64,000 nucleotides of DNA. Origin: AP-15 sp963735445 (GTDB lineage: Bacteria > Pseudomonadota > Alphaproteobacteria > ATCC43930 > CGMCC-115725). Both the position numbers and the translations under genes were made by a program. Below the pieces are notes generated by a model, which saw nothing but the letters and a program-made list of their open reading frames with translations, was not told where the DNA came from and made no database searches. Every line of letters starts with the position of its first letter. Positions within the stretch are counted from its first letter, which is position 1. Positions 34,983 to 46,700 of the stretch are shown piece after piece. The stretch lies in assembly GCA_963735445.1 (NCBI GenBank), contig CAVTLC010000008.1:1-64000 (forward strand). The letters run 5' to 3'.

Positions 34983-37900
34983 CTAATCGGGCGGTTCCCG
35001 TAACGCCGGGTTGGTGCGATAGCGCGCGGCCGGCTCGACTGAAGGGTCGCTGGTTGACCGCTGCACCTCTTTAAGAAGCGCAGCCAATCGCGCCATCAAC
35101 TCCGATGGGCCGAACGCGTGTTTGGAGAGGATTTCTGTGACCCCGCCGTTGAGGCGCTGGCGATCCTCGGGGGTGAGGTCGAGCGCCGTTACAACGACCA
35201 CCGGGATCCGGCACCAGGCTGGGTCGGCCTGAAGTGCCGCGACCAGCTGGAACCCGTCCATCTCCGGCATCATCAGATCGAGTACGATCACATCCGGCAA
35301 TTCCGCCCGCAACACGTCAATCGCTCGTCGTCCATTTTCCGCTTCGCGAACGGTCCAGCCGTCATTGCTAAGGATTGTCGCAATCAGCTGGCGGCCTTCC
35401 TCGTCATCCTCGGCGACGAGGACGCGGCCCGGCGATGCCACCAGCCGCAGCCGCCCCAGCGCTTCGACCAGCCGCTCGCGATCGATCGGCTTCGCGAGAT
35501 ATCCAGCCGCACCGAGCGCTATCCCCCGGCGCTGCTCATCGACAATCGTGACGATGACGACCGGAATATCGGCGAGTTCGGGTTCCCCCTTCAGTGCGGC
35601 CAGCACGGTCCAGCCGTCGATCTGCGGCATCATAATGTCAAGAGTGATCGCTGCGGGCCGCAGTTCACGCGCCCGCCTCAACCCGTCAATGCCGTTTTCC
35701 GCGGTCTCCACCGTGAACCCGGCGTTGACCAGATAGGTCGCGATCAGTTCCCGCGCGGTCGGCTCGTCGTCGATGACGAGGATTAAACCGCGCGAGGCCT
35801 CGAACGGCGATGAATCAGTCTCCTCGGTGCCCGTCTGCGTCAACCCCAGTAGCGGTGCCATCGGCGCCGGTAGGCGCATCGTAAACGTCGATCCCTTGCC
35901 GGGCTCGCTGGAGACCAAGACGTCGCCGCCCATTAGCCGGCACAACCTGCGGCTGATTGCGAGACCAAGCCCGGTACCACCATATTGGCGCGTCGTGGTG
36001 CCGTCGGCTTGGACGAATTCCTGGAATAAACGGCCGAGCTGCTCGGCGCTGATCCCGATGCCCGTGTCGGCAACGGCAAAATCGATCCAATGGTGACTAT
36101 TCTCGTCGGCGCGGGTGACCCTCAGCGTGACCCTGCCCCCCTTTGTGAACTTGCAAGCGTTGCTCAGCAGGTTGAGCAGAACTTGGCGTAGCCGCGTAGT
36201 GTCGGCATAGACCGTATCGATCGCCGGCGAGCACTCGAGCACGAGTTGGTTGTTGTTTTGCTGGGCCAGTGGGCGGGCGGTGCCCAGCACTTCTTCGAGG
36301 ACGGGTGCGATGGCTACCGTTTCTAGGCTCAAATCCATTTTGCCAGCCTCGATCTTAGAAAGATCGAGAATATCATTAATCAATGCCAGCAAATGACGCC
36401 CCGCCCGCAGCACCCGGCGCAGCGGCTCCAGCGCCTTTTCGGTGCCAAACCGGGCGGCGTTGTCGCACAGTAGTTCGGTCAGCCCGATAATCGCGTTGAG
36501 CGGGGTGCGCAGCTCATGGCTCATATTGGCGAGAAATGTCGATTTGGTGCGGCTCGCCGTCATCGCTTCGTCGCGGGCGATTTCGAGATGACGGACCATC
36601 TCGGCAAGCTCCGCTTCACGTTGCTTGATTGTCGTGATGTCGGTCCAGGTGGTGACCGTTCCCCCTTCGCGGGTACGATGCTCGCCGACCCGCAGCCAGG
36701 TTCCGTCGGCAAGCTTCTGGTCGTGAATGGTGGGGGCGTCGCGATGCAATGCGAGCCTCTCCTCGCACCACTTGTACGGATCACCGATCACCGGGTCATA
36801 GTAACCGCGATACGGCAGCGGTCGAATGACCTCCTCGAACCGAGCTCCTACAAAAAATAGATCAGGAAGATTTAGAATTTGTTGCGAACGGCTGTTGAAG
36901 ATCGCTAGGCGATCGTCTTGATCCCATAAGGCAAATCCATCAGAGATACTTTCAATCGCGTCGGCGAGACGTGCGCGCGCTTGCTCGACGAGCGCTTCGG
37001 CTTTTCTCCGTTCGGTGACATCGGTGTAGATCGAGATGCAGCCGCCGCCTGGCACCGGGCTTCTGCGGATCTCGATCGTGGTACCATTGGCTCGTGTCCG
37101 TTCGGCAAGATAACTTTCGCCGATAGTTGCCAAATGTTCTTGCACGGTCGCCTCGACATCGACCTCTCCGTAATCTCCGCCTTCCGCAAGAAATCGGATG
37201 AAATCAGAGAAATCGTACTGCCGATCGAGGACATCATCCGCCAATCCCACGATTTGCCGCAGAGGGTCGTTCCACGCCACCATCTTCAGGTCGCTATCGA
37301 ACAGCACAATCCCCTGGGGCATATTGTCAAAGATGACGCGCAGCGTCGCTTCGCGGCGGGAGAGTTCTTCAGTCCGCTGCTCGACGATCATTTCCAGCCG
37401 GTTGGCCGCTGCCGCGCGCTCGGCGAGCAGCTGGTCGCGTTCGATCGCGTTGCGGCGAAAGATCTCGACCGCTTGGCCCATCGCCGCGATCTCGTCGCTT
37501 CCGTCGACTGGAACAGGTGTTTCGCGGACGCCTGCGGCGATCTCGAACATGGCGCCGCTCAGCTGGTGCAGCCGCCTGACGATATTGCGTCCGACATAGA
37601 GCCACACGATCAGAACCGAGCCGACAAGGCTGACCGCCACCAACCCGGCGATCGCTTCGGTACTTCGCCGCTGAATACCGAGGGCGGTCGCGGTCGCACC
37701 GCGGACCTCCTGTTTGGTCACATAGACGAGTTGCTGCGCCGCACTGGTCAACTGTTTCGATAACACGGAGTTCTCGGCCAGCAGGCGGTCGGCATTGGCA
37801 ATCAGCGCCAGCTCCTGCTGGCGCAGGTGCAGGATCGAACTCGGCCCGTCCGACAAGGTTTGGAATTTGTCGAGTTCGGCAAGGAACAAGGGTCGCAGCT

Positions 37901-38684
37901 TCGGGTCAAGCAGCTGCGACTGCTTTTGAAGCTTGGCAATCGTTCGGCGCAGCTCAAAGGCGAGGACCAATAGCCGCTCTCGCTGCTCGCTGACCGAAGC
38001 CTGAACCAGACTGTCGGCGAGCACCGAGACCTGCTGTTGAACCTCCTGCACCGGCCGGTCGGCGATCAGGCCGGCGATCAGCGGGCGGACATCGTCCCAG
38101 GCGGGATGGGTCGCCCCGGTGTCGGCGAGGATCCCGGTAAGCCGGGCGATCTGGCTGGCGTGGACGAGCAGCGTCGGCTCCAGCAGCCGTTGGGTTTCTT
38201 CATTGGTGTCGAAAACACTGTGCACCAAATCCCGCGTCAGGCCGATCAATTGCAGCCGCTGGCGGACGTCCGAATCCAACGCCACAAGATTGGTGTCCAG
38301 CTGGCGGGCATGCTGTTCGATCGGGTCCAGTCGCTGATGGCTGATCCCGCCCGAGTGCAGTTCTGAAAGCAAAGATCGCAATTTGGCCGATTGATCGGAC
38401 AGGCCAGCGAACAGCTCGTCCCGGTCCCGCTGGGTCGTCGCACTCGACAGAGCGGCTGCCGCGCTGACGATACGCTCGACCGAGCGCGATGCTTCGACCG
38501 AAGCCAAAATCGGGTCGACGCGGCGGTCGATCAACGCCAGCGATTGCCCAACCTCGACAAAGGCATAGATCGCAGCACCGGCGACGAGCCCTGAAATTGC
38601 GCTGATGGTAAAGAAGGCGATCAGCAGTCGTGTCCCGACGCTGCGCGATCTTGCCGGCCGGTGCGGCGAAAGAAAGGTTTTCAT
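34983..38684 (-). CDS. Hybrid sensor histidine kinase with two receivers
   Basis: The 1233-residue protein has membrane segments at about 18-41 and 344-363 enclosing a helical periplasmic sensor of TorS type, then HAMP (about 363-415). Two PAS domains follow (about 445-560 and 570-690), then HisKA with His723 in ANMSHELRTPLN. The HATPase domain keeps its N, G1 (ADTGIGIS) and G2 (GGTGLGLAI) boxes. Receiver 1 has Asp1016 (LDIMMP) and receiver 2 has Asp1136 (LDLMMP). All catalytic residues appear intact. No Hpt domain is present, so phosphate may pass to a separate Hpt or to a nearby receiver. It is divergent from the RND efflux operon. Confidence 0.9.
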   Translation of the reverse strand: MKTFLSPHRPARSRSVGTRLLIAFFTISAISGLVAGAAIYAFVEVGQSLALIDRRVDPILASVEASRSVERIVSAAAALSSATTQRDRDELFAGLSDQSAKLRSLLSELHSGGISHQRLDPIEQHARQLDTNLVALDSDVRQRLQLIGLTRDLVHSVFDTNEETQRLLEPTLLVHASQIARLTGILADTGATHPAWDDVRPLIAGLIADRPVQEVQQQVSVLADSLVQASVSEQRERLLVLAFELRRTIAKLQKQSQLLDPKLRPLFLAELDKFQTLSDGPSSILHLRQQELALIANADRLLAENSVLSKQLTSAAQQLVYVTKQEVRGATATALGIQRRSTEAIAGLVAVSLVGSVLIVWLYVGRNIVRRLHQLSGAMFEIAAGVRETPVPVDGSDEIAAMGQAVEIFRRNAIERDQLLAERAAAANRLEMIVEQRTEELSRREATLRVIFDNMPQGIVLFDSDLKMVAWNDPLRQIVGLADDVLDRQYDFSDFIRFLAEGGDYGEVDVEATVQEHLATIGESYLAERTRANGTTIEIRRSPVPGGGCISIYTDVTERRKAEALVEQARARLADAIESISDGFALWDQDDRLAIFNSRSQQILNLPDLFFVGARFEEVIRPLPYRGYYDPVIGDPYKWCEERLALHRDAPTIHDQKLADGTWLRVGEHRTREGGTVTTWTDITTIKQREAELAEMVRHLEIARDEAMTASRTKSTFLANMSHELRTPLNAIIGLTELLCDNAARFGTEKALEPLRRVLRAGRHLLALINDILDLSKIEAGKMDLSLETVAIAPVLEEVLGTARPLAQQNNNQLVLECSPAIDTVYADTTRLRQVLLNLLSNACKFTKGGRVTLRVTRADENSHHWIDFAVADTGIGISAEQLGRLFQEFVQADGTTTRQYGGTGLGLAISRRLCRLMGGDVLVSSEPGKGSTFTMRLPAPMAPLLGLTQTGTEETDSSPFEASRGLILVIDDEPTARELIATYLVNAGFTVETAENGIDGLRRARELRPAAITLDIMMPQIDGWTVLAALKGEPELADIPVVIVTIVDEQRRGIALGAAGYLAKPIDRERLVEALGRLRLVASPGRVLVAEDDEEGRQLIATILSNDGWTVREAENGRRAIDVLRAELPDVIVLDLMMPEMDGFQLVAALQADPAWCRIPVVVVTALDLTPEDRQRLNGGVTEILSKHAFGPSELMARLAALLKEVQRSTSDPSVEPAARYRTNPALREPPD

Positions 38685-39012
38685 AAGTAGTTCGACCGAA
38701 CTTATACTCGATGAGATAATGTGGTAGAATTAGTTACTCTGCAACCCATCCAAATTACGGTTAATTTTCCTGTCCAAAGCGGATTTTGAGAGATGTCCCG
38801 GATTGCCGCCGCCGGCACCTCTGTCGCTTTATGACCAGCCTCTGGCGTCGATGCCCGGATCGGGCCAACCCCGGCCTCGCTAACGCGGCAGCGCCGACTG
38901 TCGCCATGCACGGAGCTCTCGAAGCACTCCGGATCGCCCGTCGATCACCCGAATGCCGTCAATCGCCCGAGGCCCGGGCCCGAACATGGCAGAGACCGTG
39001 AGATCGCTAGCC
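38685..39012. promoter_or_regulatory. Divergent region between the hybrid kinase and the RND operon
   Basis: About 330 bases contain no supported gene. An AT-rich stretch at about 38690-38775 probably holds the kinase promoter. No clear operator for the efflux genes is seen. Confidence 0.35.
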
Positions 39013-40101
39013 ATGCGAATGACCACATGCTTTTTCGCCGCCGCAATCGCGGTTCTCTGCCTTGCGGGCTGCGACGACAAGACGGCTCAGAAACCCGAAC
39101 CCCGAGCGGTGCGAACTATGGCTGTCAGCCATACCGACGGCGGCGAAATCGTCACGCTCAGCGGCCAGATCCAGGCGCGAAATGAGATGAACCTTGCCTT
39201 TCGCGTCGACGGCAGGCTGGTCGACCGCGAGGTCGACGTTGGCGACCCGGTCCGACCCGGCCAAATCGTCGCCCGTCTCGACAGTCAAGATGCGCAAAAT
39301 ACCGTCCGCTCGACCGAAGCCGATCTGTCGGCGGCCGAAGCGGCGCTCACCTTGGCGAAAAGCAATGAAACGCGCCAGGCGGCACTGGTGGGACCTGGCT
39401 ACACCACCCGGGTGCAATACGATCAAGCGGTGCAACAGCTGCAGGCGGCAGCGGCTCAGGTAGACGCCGCTAAGGCCCGGCTGCGCTCGGCGCGGGACGC
39501 GCTCGGTTACCGGGAGCTGCGCTCAGATGTCGCCGGCTCCGTCATCCAAAGAGGAGCGGAGCCGGGCGAGGTTGTGCGCGCCGGCCAAATGATCGTGCGG
39601 GTGGCACAGCAAGGCGGCAAGGACGCGGTTTTCAATGTTCCCGCCCGGCTGATCCGCGCCGCACCCGCCCAGCCCCTGGTCCACATTGCACTGTCCGATG
39701 ATCCGACGGTCGTGGCAACCGGCCATATCCGGGAAATCGGGCCTCAAGCCGATCCGACGACGCGCACCTACGTCGTTAAGCTCAGCCTCGATAATCCACC
39801 GGACGCGATGCGGCTCGGCGCGACGATCATCGGTAGCGTTCGTGTTCTGACCACGCCGACAATCGAGATTCCCGGGACGGCCTTAACCGAACAGGATGGT
39901 AAGCCCGCCGTCTGGATATTGAACCCAACCCGCCACGTGGTCGAACTCCGCCAGATCAAGGTGCTGCGCTACGATCCGGACGCGGTCGCTGTCGCCGACG
40001 GCCTCGCCGATGGCGAGATCGTCGTGACCGCAGGGGTCCATACGCTCTACCCCGGCGAGGTCGTGCGTCAACTCGACAACTCGGCCGCGCTGGGGCCATG
40101 A
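39013..40101 (+). CDS. RND efflux periplasmic adaptor lipoprotein
   Basis: From ATG 39013 the product is about 362 residues with a lipoprotein signal (lipobox LAGC). The membrane-fusion-protein fold follows: barrel/lipoyl part (FRVDGRLVDREVDVGDPVRP), a coiled-coil hairpin (ADLSAAEAALTLAKSNETRQ) and a beta-barrel (GHIREIGPQADPTTRTYVVK). An upstream in-frame start at 38953 would bury the lipobox, so it is not preferred. Its stop overlaps the pump gene's start (ATGA), giving translational coupling. No outer-membrane factor is encoded nearby. Confidence 0.88.
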   Translation: MRMTTCFFAAAIAVLCLAGCDDKTAQKPEPRAVRTMAVSHTDGGEIVTLSGQIQARNEMNLAFRVDGRLVDREVDVGDPVRPGQIVARLDSQDAQNTVRSTEADLSAAEAALTLAKSNETRQAALVGPGYTTRVQYDQAVQQLQAAAAQVDAAKARLRSARDALGYRELRSDVAGSVIQRGAEPGEVVRAGQMIVRVAQQGGKDAVFNVPARLIRAAPAQPLVHIALSDDPTVVATGHIREIGPQADPTTRTYVVKLSLDNPPDAMRLGATIIGSVRVLTTPTIEIPGTALTEQDGKPAVWILNPTRHVVELRQIKVLRYDPDAVAVADGLADGEIVVTAGVHTLYPGEVVRQLDNSAALGP

Positions 40102-43100
40102 CGGCTAATTTTAACCTCTCGAGCTGGGCGCTGCGCCATCGCGCACTGGTCTGGTTCCTGATGGTCATCGTCGCGACCGCCGGATCCTATAGTTACTGGC
40201 GTCTAGGCCGCAGCGAAGACCCGCCGTTTACGACCAAAACGATGATCGTGCGAGTGGATTGGCCGGGTGCCACCGTAAGTGAAATGCTCGACCAGGTGAC
40301 CGACCGCGTCGAGGAAAAATTGCAAGAAACCCCGCACCTCGACTATTTGCGGAGCTTCACCACACCGGGTGAGACGACGATTTTTGTCAATTTGCTGAGC
40401 TCGACACCAGCGTTGGCGGTTCCCGATGCCTGGTATCAGGTCCACAAAAAGATCGGCGATATTCGGTGGACGCTTCCACCCGGTATTGTCGGTCCGTTTT
40501 TTAACGACGAGTTCGGCGATACTTACGGGATTATTTACGCGTTCACGGCAGACGGGTTCACCCAACGTGAATTGCGCGATTACGTGAAGGCCGTCCGGCG
40601 GCGCCTCCTTGCCATTCCCGATGTCGCGAAAATCGAGCTGTTTGGCACCCAGGACGAGAAAATCTTCATCGAGTTTTCACCGGAAAAGATGGCGGGTCTG
40701 CATTTGAGCCGCCAGTCATTGATCGAAGCGTTGCAGGCACAGAATGCTGTGACCCCGGCGGGGACCGTGCGGACTCGGGGCGAGACCCTGCAGGTTCAGG
40801 TCAGCGGCCGCTTTCACTCGCAGGCCGATCTCGAGCAGTTCAATTTTGCCGCCGATGGCCGGTTGTTCCGCCTTAGCGACATCGGCACCATCAAGCGCGG
40901 CTACGCTGACCCGCCGCAACCGAGCTTCCGTATCAACGGCCAGCAAGCAATCGGCCTCGGCATTGCAATGCGGGCCGGCGGTGACGCCCTGGCGCTCGGC
41001 GCCAACGTCGAGCGCGCTATGGTGAAAATCACCGCGGACCTGCCGATCGGCGTCGAGCCGCACCTGGTTGCCGATCAACCAAAAATCGTCAAGCACGCGG
41101 TGGGCGACTTCCTCGAAGCACTGGCCGAGTTTATTGCGATCGTGGTCGCCGTGAGCCTGATCAGTTTGGGCCTGCGTGCAGGGGCGGTCGTCGCCTGCTC
41201 GATCCCGATGGTGTTGGCCGGAACCTTTATCGTGATGTCACTCGGCGGGATCGACCTGCAGCGCGTCTCGCTCGGCGCGCTGATCATAGCCCTCGGGCTT
41301 CTGGTCGACGACGCGATGATCACGGTGGAATCGATAGTGGCGCGCCGCGAACGGGGTGCAGACATGGTCGCCGCGGCAACCTTTGCCTACAGTGCGACCG
41401 CCTTTCCAATGCTGACCGGAACCCTGGTTACCGTCGCAGGCTTTTTGCCGGTGGGTTTCGCGCGCAGCACGGCGGGCGAGTATACGTTCTCGCTATTCGC
41501 GGTCATTGCTATCGCGCTGCTGATCTCCTGGATCGTCGCCATCCTGTTTGCGCCGCTATTGGGCGTGAGCCTGCTCCCCCAGCGCGTACGCCACCAGACA
41601 GACGGCGAGCCGGGACCTGCGATGCGCCATTTCCGCCGGTTTTTGCGGGCCGCGCTGCGCGCCCGATGGATCACCATCGGGACGACACTCGCGCTGTTTG
41701 GGCTGGCGGTTTTCGGCTTGTCGTTGGTCCCGCGACAATTCTTTCCCTCATCCGATCGGCCTGAACTGCTGATCAATCTCAAACTGGCCCAGAACACCAC
41801 TATCGAGGCGACAGCCCGCGCGGCAACTGTAGTCGACAGTCTACTAAAAGATGACCCCGACGTCGATCACTGGACCGACTATATCGGCGAAGGCGCCATC
41901 CGCTTTTATCTGCCGCTGGATGTGCAGCTACCTAACCAATCCATAGCCCAAGTGGTCGTCGTGGCGAAGGATTTGGCAGGGCGTAGCCGCCTTCAGGGCC
42001 GTCTCGGACCGGCAATTGCCCAAAAGCTTCCGCAGCTTGTCGCTCGACTGTCCCCTTTGGAGCTCGGGCCGCCCGTGGGCTGGCCTATCCAGTATCGCGT
42101 CGCGGGCCCGGCAATCTCGGAAATCCGTGACATTGCCTACCAGGTCACCGCTATAATGGCGGGCAACAGCAGCGTCGATAATATCAATTTCGATTGGATC
42201 GAACCGCAGCGTACCCTGAGACTGCGCGTCGATCAGGACGAGGCCCGCCTGCTCGGCATCAATTCCGAGTTGCTGGCGCAGACAATCGATGCCTTTGTCT
42301 CGGGAATAACGGTAACAAAGGTGCGCGACGGCAACTACCTTGTCGATGTGATCGCCCGCGCCGATGCTCATGGTCGGGTATTGGCCGCAGCCTTGCGCAC
42401 TCTCGCTGTTCCATTGCCAAACGGCGCCACCGTACCTCTGTCGCAGCTGGCCAAGGTGGAGTACGGCCAGGACTGGCCGCTGATCTGGAGACGGGATCGC
42501 GTGCCGACATTGACGGTGCAGTCCGATGTCGTCGCGGGAGCGCTGCCGGCGACCGTGGTGCATGATCTCCGGCTGCAGATCGACCGCCTGAATCGGCGTT
42601 TACCGCCCGGCTACTCTGTTACGGCCGGCGGGTCCGAGGAAGAAAGCAATAAATCACTAAATTCGGTGATCGCAGTGGTACCGGTGGCCGGCTTGTTGAT
42701 GCTTATTGTTTTGATGGCTCAACTGCAGAACCTTAGCCAACTGTTTCTTGTCATCAGTGTGGTTCCTTTTGGTCTTATCGGGGTCGTCGGCGCTCTTTTG
42801 ATTGCGCACAAGCCCCTCGGGTTTGTCGCGATCCTGGGCGTTTTGTCGCTAACCGGAATGATCATCAGAAACTCGGTTATTTTGGTCGACCAGATCGGGC
42901 GGGAGATCGTCGGGCATCGGACCCCGTGGGATGCCGTTATTGAGGCAACGGCTCATCGCTGCCGACCGATCCTGTTGACGGCCGCGGCAGCGATCCTCGG
43001 GATGATCCCGATCGCCTCCACGGTTTTCTGGGGACCGATGGCGTACGCGATCATGGGCGGCCTCGCCATCGCGACAATATTGACTTTGGTATTTCTGCCC

Positions 43101-43169
43101 GCTCTTTACGTCGCCTGGTTCAATATCCGCGAAGATCGTCCCGGCCCGGGCTCGAGTGGGGAATCGTAG
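40098..43169 (+). CDS. RND-family efflux pump, inner-membrane transporter
   Basis: The 1023-residue protein has the RND layout of twelve membrane segments with two large periplasmic loops. The transmembrane-4 proton-relay aspartates are in LGLLVDDAMITVE. The start SSWALRHRALVWFLMVIVA and the duplicated C-terminal half (LSLTGMIIRNSVILVDQIGR) are typical. It should export drugs or other small molecules using proton motive force. A TolC-like partner must be encoded elsewhere. The hybrid kinase upstream is a possible regulator by proximity only. Confidence 0.92.
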   Translation: MTANFNLSSWALRHRALVWFLMVIVATAGSYSYWRLGRSEDPPFTTKTMIVRVDWPGATVSEMLDQVTDRVEEKLQETPHLDYLRSFTTPGETTIFVNLLSSTPALAVPDAWYQVHKKIGDIRWTLPPGIVGPFFNDEFGDTYGIIYAFTADGFTQRELRDYVKAVRRRLLAIPDVAKIELFGTQDEKIFIEFSPEKMAGLHLSRQSLIEALQAQNAVTPAGTVRTRGETLQVQVSGRFHSQADLEQFNFAADGRLFRLSDIGTIKRGYADPPQPSFRINGQQAIGLGIAMRAGGDALALGANVERAMVKITADLPIGVEPHLVADQPKIVKHAVGDFLEALAEFIAIVVAVSLISLGLRAGAVVACSIPMVLAGTFIVMSLGGIDLQRVSLGALIIALGLLVDDAMITVESIVARRERGADMVAAATFAYSATAFPMLTGTLVTVAGFLPVGFARSTAGEYTFSLFAVIAIALLISWIVAILFAPLLGVSLLPQRVRHQTDGEPGPAMRHFRRFLRAALRARWITIGTTLALFGLAVFGLSLVPRQFFPSSDRPELLINLKLAQNTTIEATARAATVVDSLLKDDPDVDHWTDYIGEGAIRFYLPLDVQLPNQSIAQVVVVAKDLAGRSRLQGRLGPAIAQKLPQLVARLSPLELGPPVGWPIQYRVAGPAISEIRDIAYQVTAIMAGNSSVDNINFDWIEPQRTLRLRVDQDEARLLGINSELLAQTIDAFVSGITVTKVRDGNYLVDVIARADAHGRVLAAALRTLAVPLPNGATVPLSQLAKVEYGQDWPLIWRRDRVPTLTVQSDVVAGALPATVVHDLRLQIDRLNRRLPPGYSVTAGGSEEESNKSLNSVIAVVPVAGLLMLIVLMAQLQNLSQLFLVISVVPFGLIGVVGALLIAHKPLGFVAILGVLSLTGMIIRNSVILVDQIGREIVGHRTPWDAVIEATAHRCRPILLTAAAAILGMIPIASTVFWGPMAYAIMGGLAIATILTLVFLPALYVAWFNIREDRPGPGSSGES

Positions 43170-43761
43170 GGCTCGGTATGCTGTGCTGGGGCACCCTTGC
43201 TTTGTTCAAACGAAGTTCTGATCCTTCGTGGCCCGCCTCGACCGCCTGTTCAAAGCTGCGGAGCGACACACGTCGATCGCGCTTAAAGCGGCTGGATCAA
43301 GGCGTCGGCCGCGGGCCGTGTTGCTGCTCTCCGAGATCGCCATTGATGGTCTCCGACCGCATTAGAATGCGGACAATTTTTGGAGTTTGCCTACGCCTGC
43401 GGCCTAGCTCACCTCCGCGGTGCCTTCCCCGGCGACACCCAAATTTTCAGCAAGCAGGAACCCTATAATTCACCCCGCCCGCTTTCCCAAATCCACCGGA
43501 TAGTGGATGACGGGCGCCAGCGGAATCTCCGGTAGAATCCCAGCTAAAACTGCTCCAAGATGGGCTGCTCGAGCCAAGGCTTTGACCTAAAGAAAGGGGT
43601 GGCCGTTCACCAGCAGCTCTGCGTCTAGGCTCCTTGTCGCCAGTCTTGAGGCAAATTCGACCCGCTTGCTCGGACCATTGCTGCCACAGGATCAGCTGCA
43701 GCAAGAGCTTGATCGTTTCTCATTGCAACCGATGAACATTTACGGAAGGACCGAGGTCACG
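43170..43761. other. Intergenic region upstream of the SAM-cyclase-ATPase gene
   Basis: About 590 bases follow the RND gene. A frame continuous with the next gene extends back to 43666 but has no start signal there. No separate gene or RNA is supported. Confidence 0.4.
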
Positions 43762-46700
43762 ATGCAGCAGATGGCTGAATGGCTCGAGGCGCTAGGTCTA
43801 GAACAATACACTCAAGTCTTTGCCGAGAATGGGGTCGATCTCGACGTACTTCCGGACCTGACCGATCGGGATCTTGAAGAACTCGGCGTCTTGCTTGGAC
43901 ATCGTCGCAAACTATTGCGCGCGGCTGCGGCTCGGGAAGCTGCGGGACGTGAGGTGCGAGGCCCAGGTGGCGAGGAGAGCGCCGAGCGGCGGCAGCTGAC
44001 GGTGATGTTTGGCGATCTGGTTGGCTCGACGGCCTTGTCGGCGCGGCTCGACCCCGAGGATTTGCGCCGAATATACCGCGCCTATCGCGACGCCTGTGTT
44101 CGCGTCGTCAATCATTATGACGGTTTTCTCGCCCAGTTTATGGGCGATGGCGTGCTGGTTTATTTTGGCTATCCGCGGGCGCACGAAGACGACGCCGAGC
44201 GGGCGGTGCGGGCGGCGCTCGACATCATCACGAGTGTGGGCTGGCTACGGACACCCGCCGGGGAGCCGATCGCCGCGCGTATCGGCATCGCGACCGGATT
44301 GGTCGTCGTCGGCGATCTGTCGACGCAGCAGCAGGCAGTGGTTGGTGAGACACCCAACCTGGCGGCGCGGCTGCAAGCGATGGCAGAGCCCGGAACGGTG
44401 GTGGTGGCGGGCTCGACCCGCGCGCTTCTCGGCGAATTGTTCCAGCTGCGCGCTCTGGGCAGCACCGAGCTCAAGGGGCTTGCCGAGCCGGTCACGACGT
44501 GGGTGGTCGAAGGTGCTGCCTCGGCCGAGAGCCGCTTCGAAATGGTGCGGGCGCGGCGGCTGACTCGTTTTGTCGGCCGTGAAGACGAGTTCGCAGAACT
44601 CGACAAGTGGTGGTCGCTGGCCTGTCAAGGCGATGGGAAGCTCGTGCTGATCTCGGGCGAAGCGGGGATCGGCAAGTCGCGTTTTGCCGAGCAGTTCGCT
44701 GCCCATATTGCAGACGAGCCACATATCCAGCTCGGGTGCCAATGCTCGCCCTACCATACCGCGAGCCCGTTCCACCCGATCATCGAACATCTCAAGCGGG
44801 CGGCGGGTTTGGATCCGGGTGATCCGCCCGACCGCCAACTCGACAAACTCGAAGCGATGATTGCGCTGGCAACGCCGCGGGTAGGCGAGGTCGCACCGCT
44901 ACTTGCCGCGATGCTGTCGCTGCCGTCGGGAGATCGGTATCCACCGCTTGGGCTGAGCGCGGTAGAGCGGCGGCAGCAAACGCTGCGGGCTCTGGTCGAT
45001 CAGCTGGAGGGTCTGGCCAGCCAGAAGCCAGTGCTGTTGCTGGTCGAGGATGTCCACTGGGCCGACCCCAGCACACTCGAGGTGCTCGGTCTGCTGGCGG
45101 AGCGCGTGAACCGGCTGCCGATCCTGACCCTGGTAACAAGCCGGCCGGAGTTCGAAGCGCGCGCCGCAGGTCTTGTCAACGCCTCTCTGGTCACGCTGGG
45201 CCGACTCGGTCAAGTCCAGGCGCTGGCCATGGTCGAACAGGTCACTGGGGGCAAGACATTGCCCAGCCAGGTGTCGGCTCAGATTGTTGCGAAGGCTGAT
45301 GGGGTGCCGTTGTTTGTCGAGGAGCTGACGAAAACAGTACTGGAATCTGGCCTTCTTGTCGAAGAGAGCGGGCGCTATCGGCTCGACGGACCACTGCCGC
45401 CGCTCGCCATCCCGGCAACTTTGCATGATGCGCTGATGGCGCGGCTCGACCGGCTGGCGCCCGTCAAGGAGATCGTGGCAATCGGCGCCCTGATTGGTCG
45501 CGAGTTTTCTTCCGCGCTGCTGAGCGCTGTCGCCGGCCGTGACCAGGCAACGCTCGATAATGCGCTGGCCCAGCTGGAAGCGGCAGACTTGGTGTTCCGC
45601 ACCGGCCAGCCACCGGATCTGCGCTACCGCTTCAGGCATGCGCTTGTGCAGGACGCCGCTTATGAGAGCCTGCTGCGGAGCCGGCGGCAGGTGTTGCACC
45701 AAAGGATTGCCAGCGCCCTGTGCGAGCGGTTTCCTGTTGTCACCGAGACCGAGCCCGAATTCGTCGCCCATCATTTCGCTCAGGCAGGTCTGATCGAGCC
45801 AGCGGTGGAATGGTGGAGTAAGGCTGGTGAGCAAGCGGCAGGCCGCTCCGCCTATCTCGAGGCTATCTCCCACTACGATCACGCGATCGCGCTGGCCGAT
45901 ACACTCCCCGACGACCCGGACCGGCGGCGTCCTCGGCTGAGGCTGCAGATCGCCTATGGTCAGATGCTGCTGACGGCGCGTGGTCATGGCGCCATGGAGA
46001 CCACCACGGCCTTCACCCGAGCGCGCGAACTTGCGGCCGCGATCGAGGACCCTGGTGAACGGTTTCCAGTTTATTACGGCCTGTGGTCCGCTACTCACTC
46101 CCGCGGCGAGGTTGTATCGGCGCGGGAGGTGGCTGACGCGTTCCTGCGTGAGGCGGAAGGCCAGCCGAATTCCCCAGAGGCCGGCATCGCTCACCGCACC
46201 GTCGGCACAACATGCAGCATGGAGGGCGATCTTGTCGGGGCGTGTGCACATTTTGAGAGGACGTTGCGAACCTACGATTCCAAGCGGGATCAGGCTCTGC
46301 GCTATCGCTTTGGCCACGACCAGGGTGTGGCCGCGATGTTTCACCTCGCCATCGCGTTGTGGCAGCTCGGTGAGGTCGGACGAGCAGGAAAACTGGCCAA
46401 CGACGGCCTGACACTTGCGGTCGAGAGCCATCACATCCCGACAGTGGTTCGTGGGTACGGATTGAAATGTCTCTTTGAGGCACTTCGACACGACCCGGCA
46501 CGTACAATGCCCAGCGCCAAGGCGCTCTGTGCGCTCAGCCGGGAGCACAATCTACATTCGTCGTACTTGCCGATCGGCACTTTCTTTTACGGCTGGGCCT
46601 GCTGGTGGGCTGGCGAAAAGGAAGCCGGATCGGCCGCGATGCGCCAGGCAATCGACCATTTCCAGGCGCACAACACAGACGCCTTGTACCTCCATTTCTA

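Noticed and set aside
44899..46548. 549-codon open frame on the minus strand
   Set aside because: It is antisense to the intact SAM-cyclase-ATPase gene and is a high-GC shadow with no recognisable domain.
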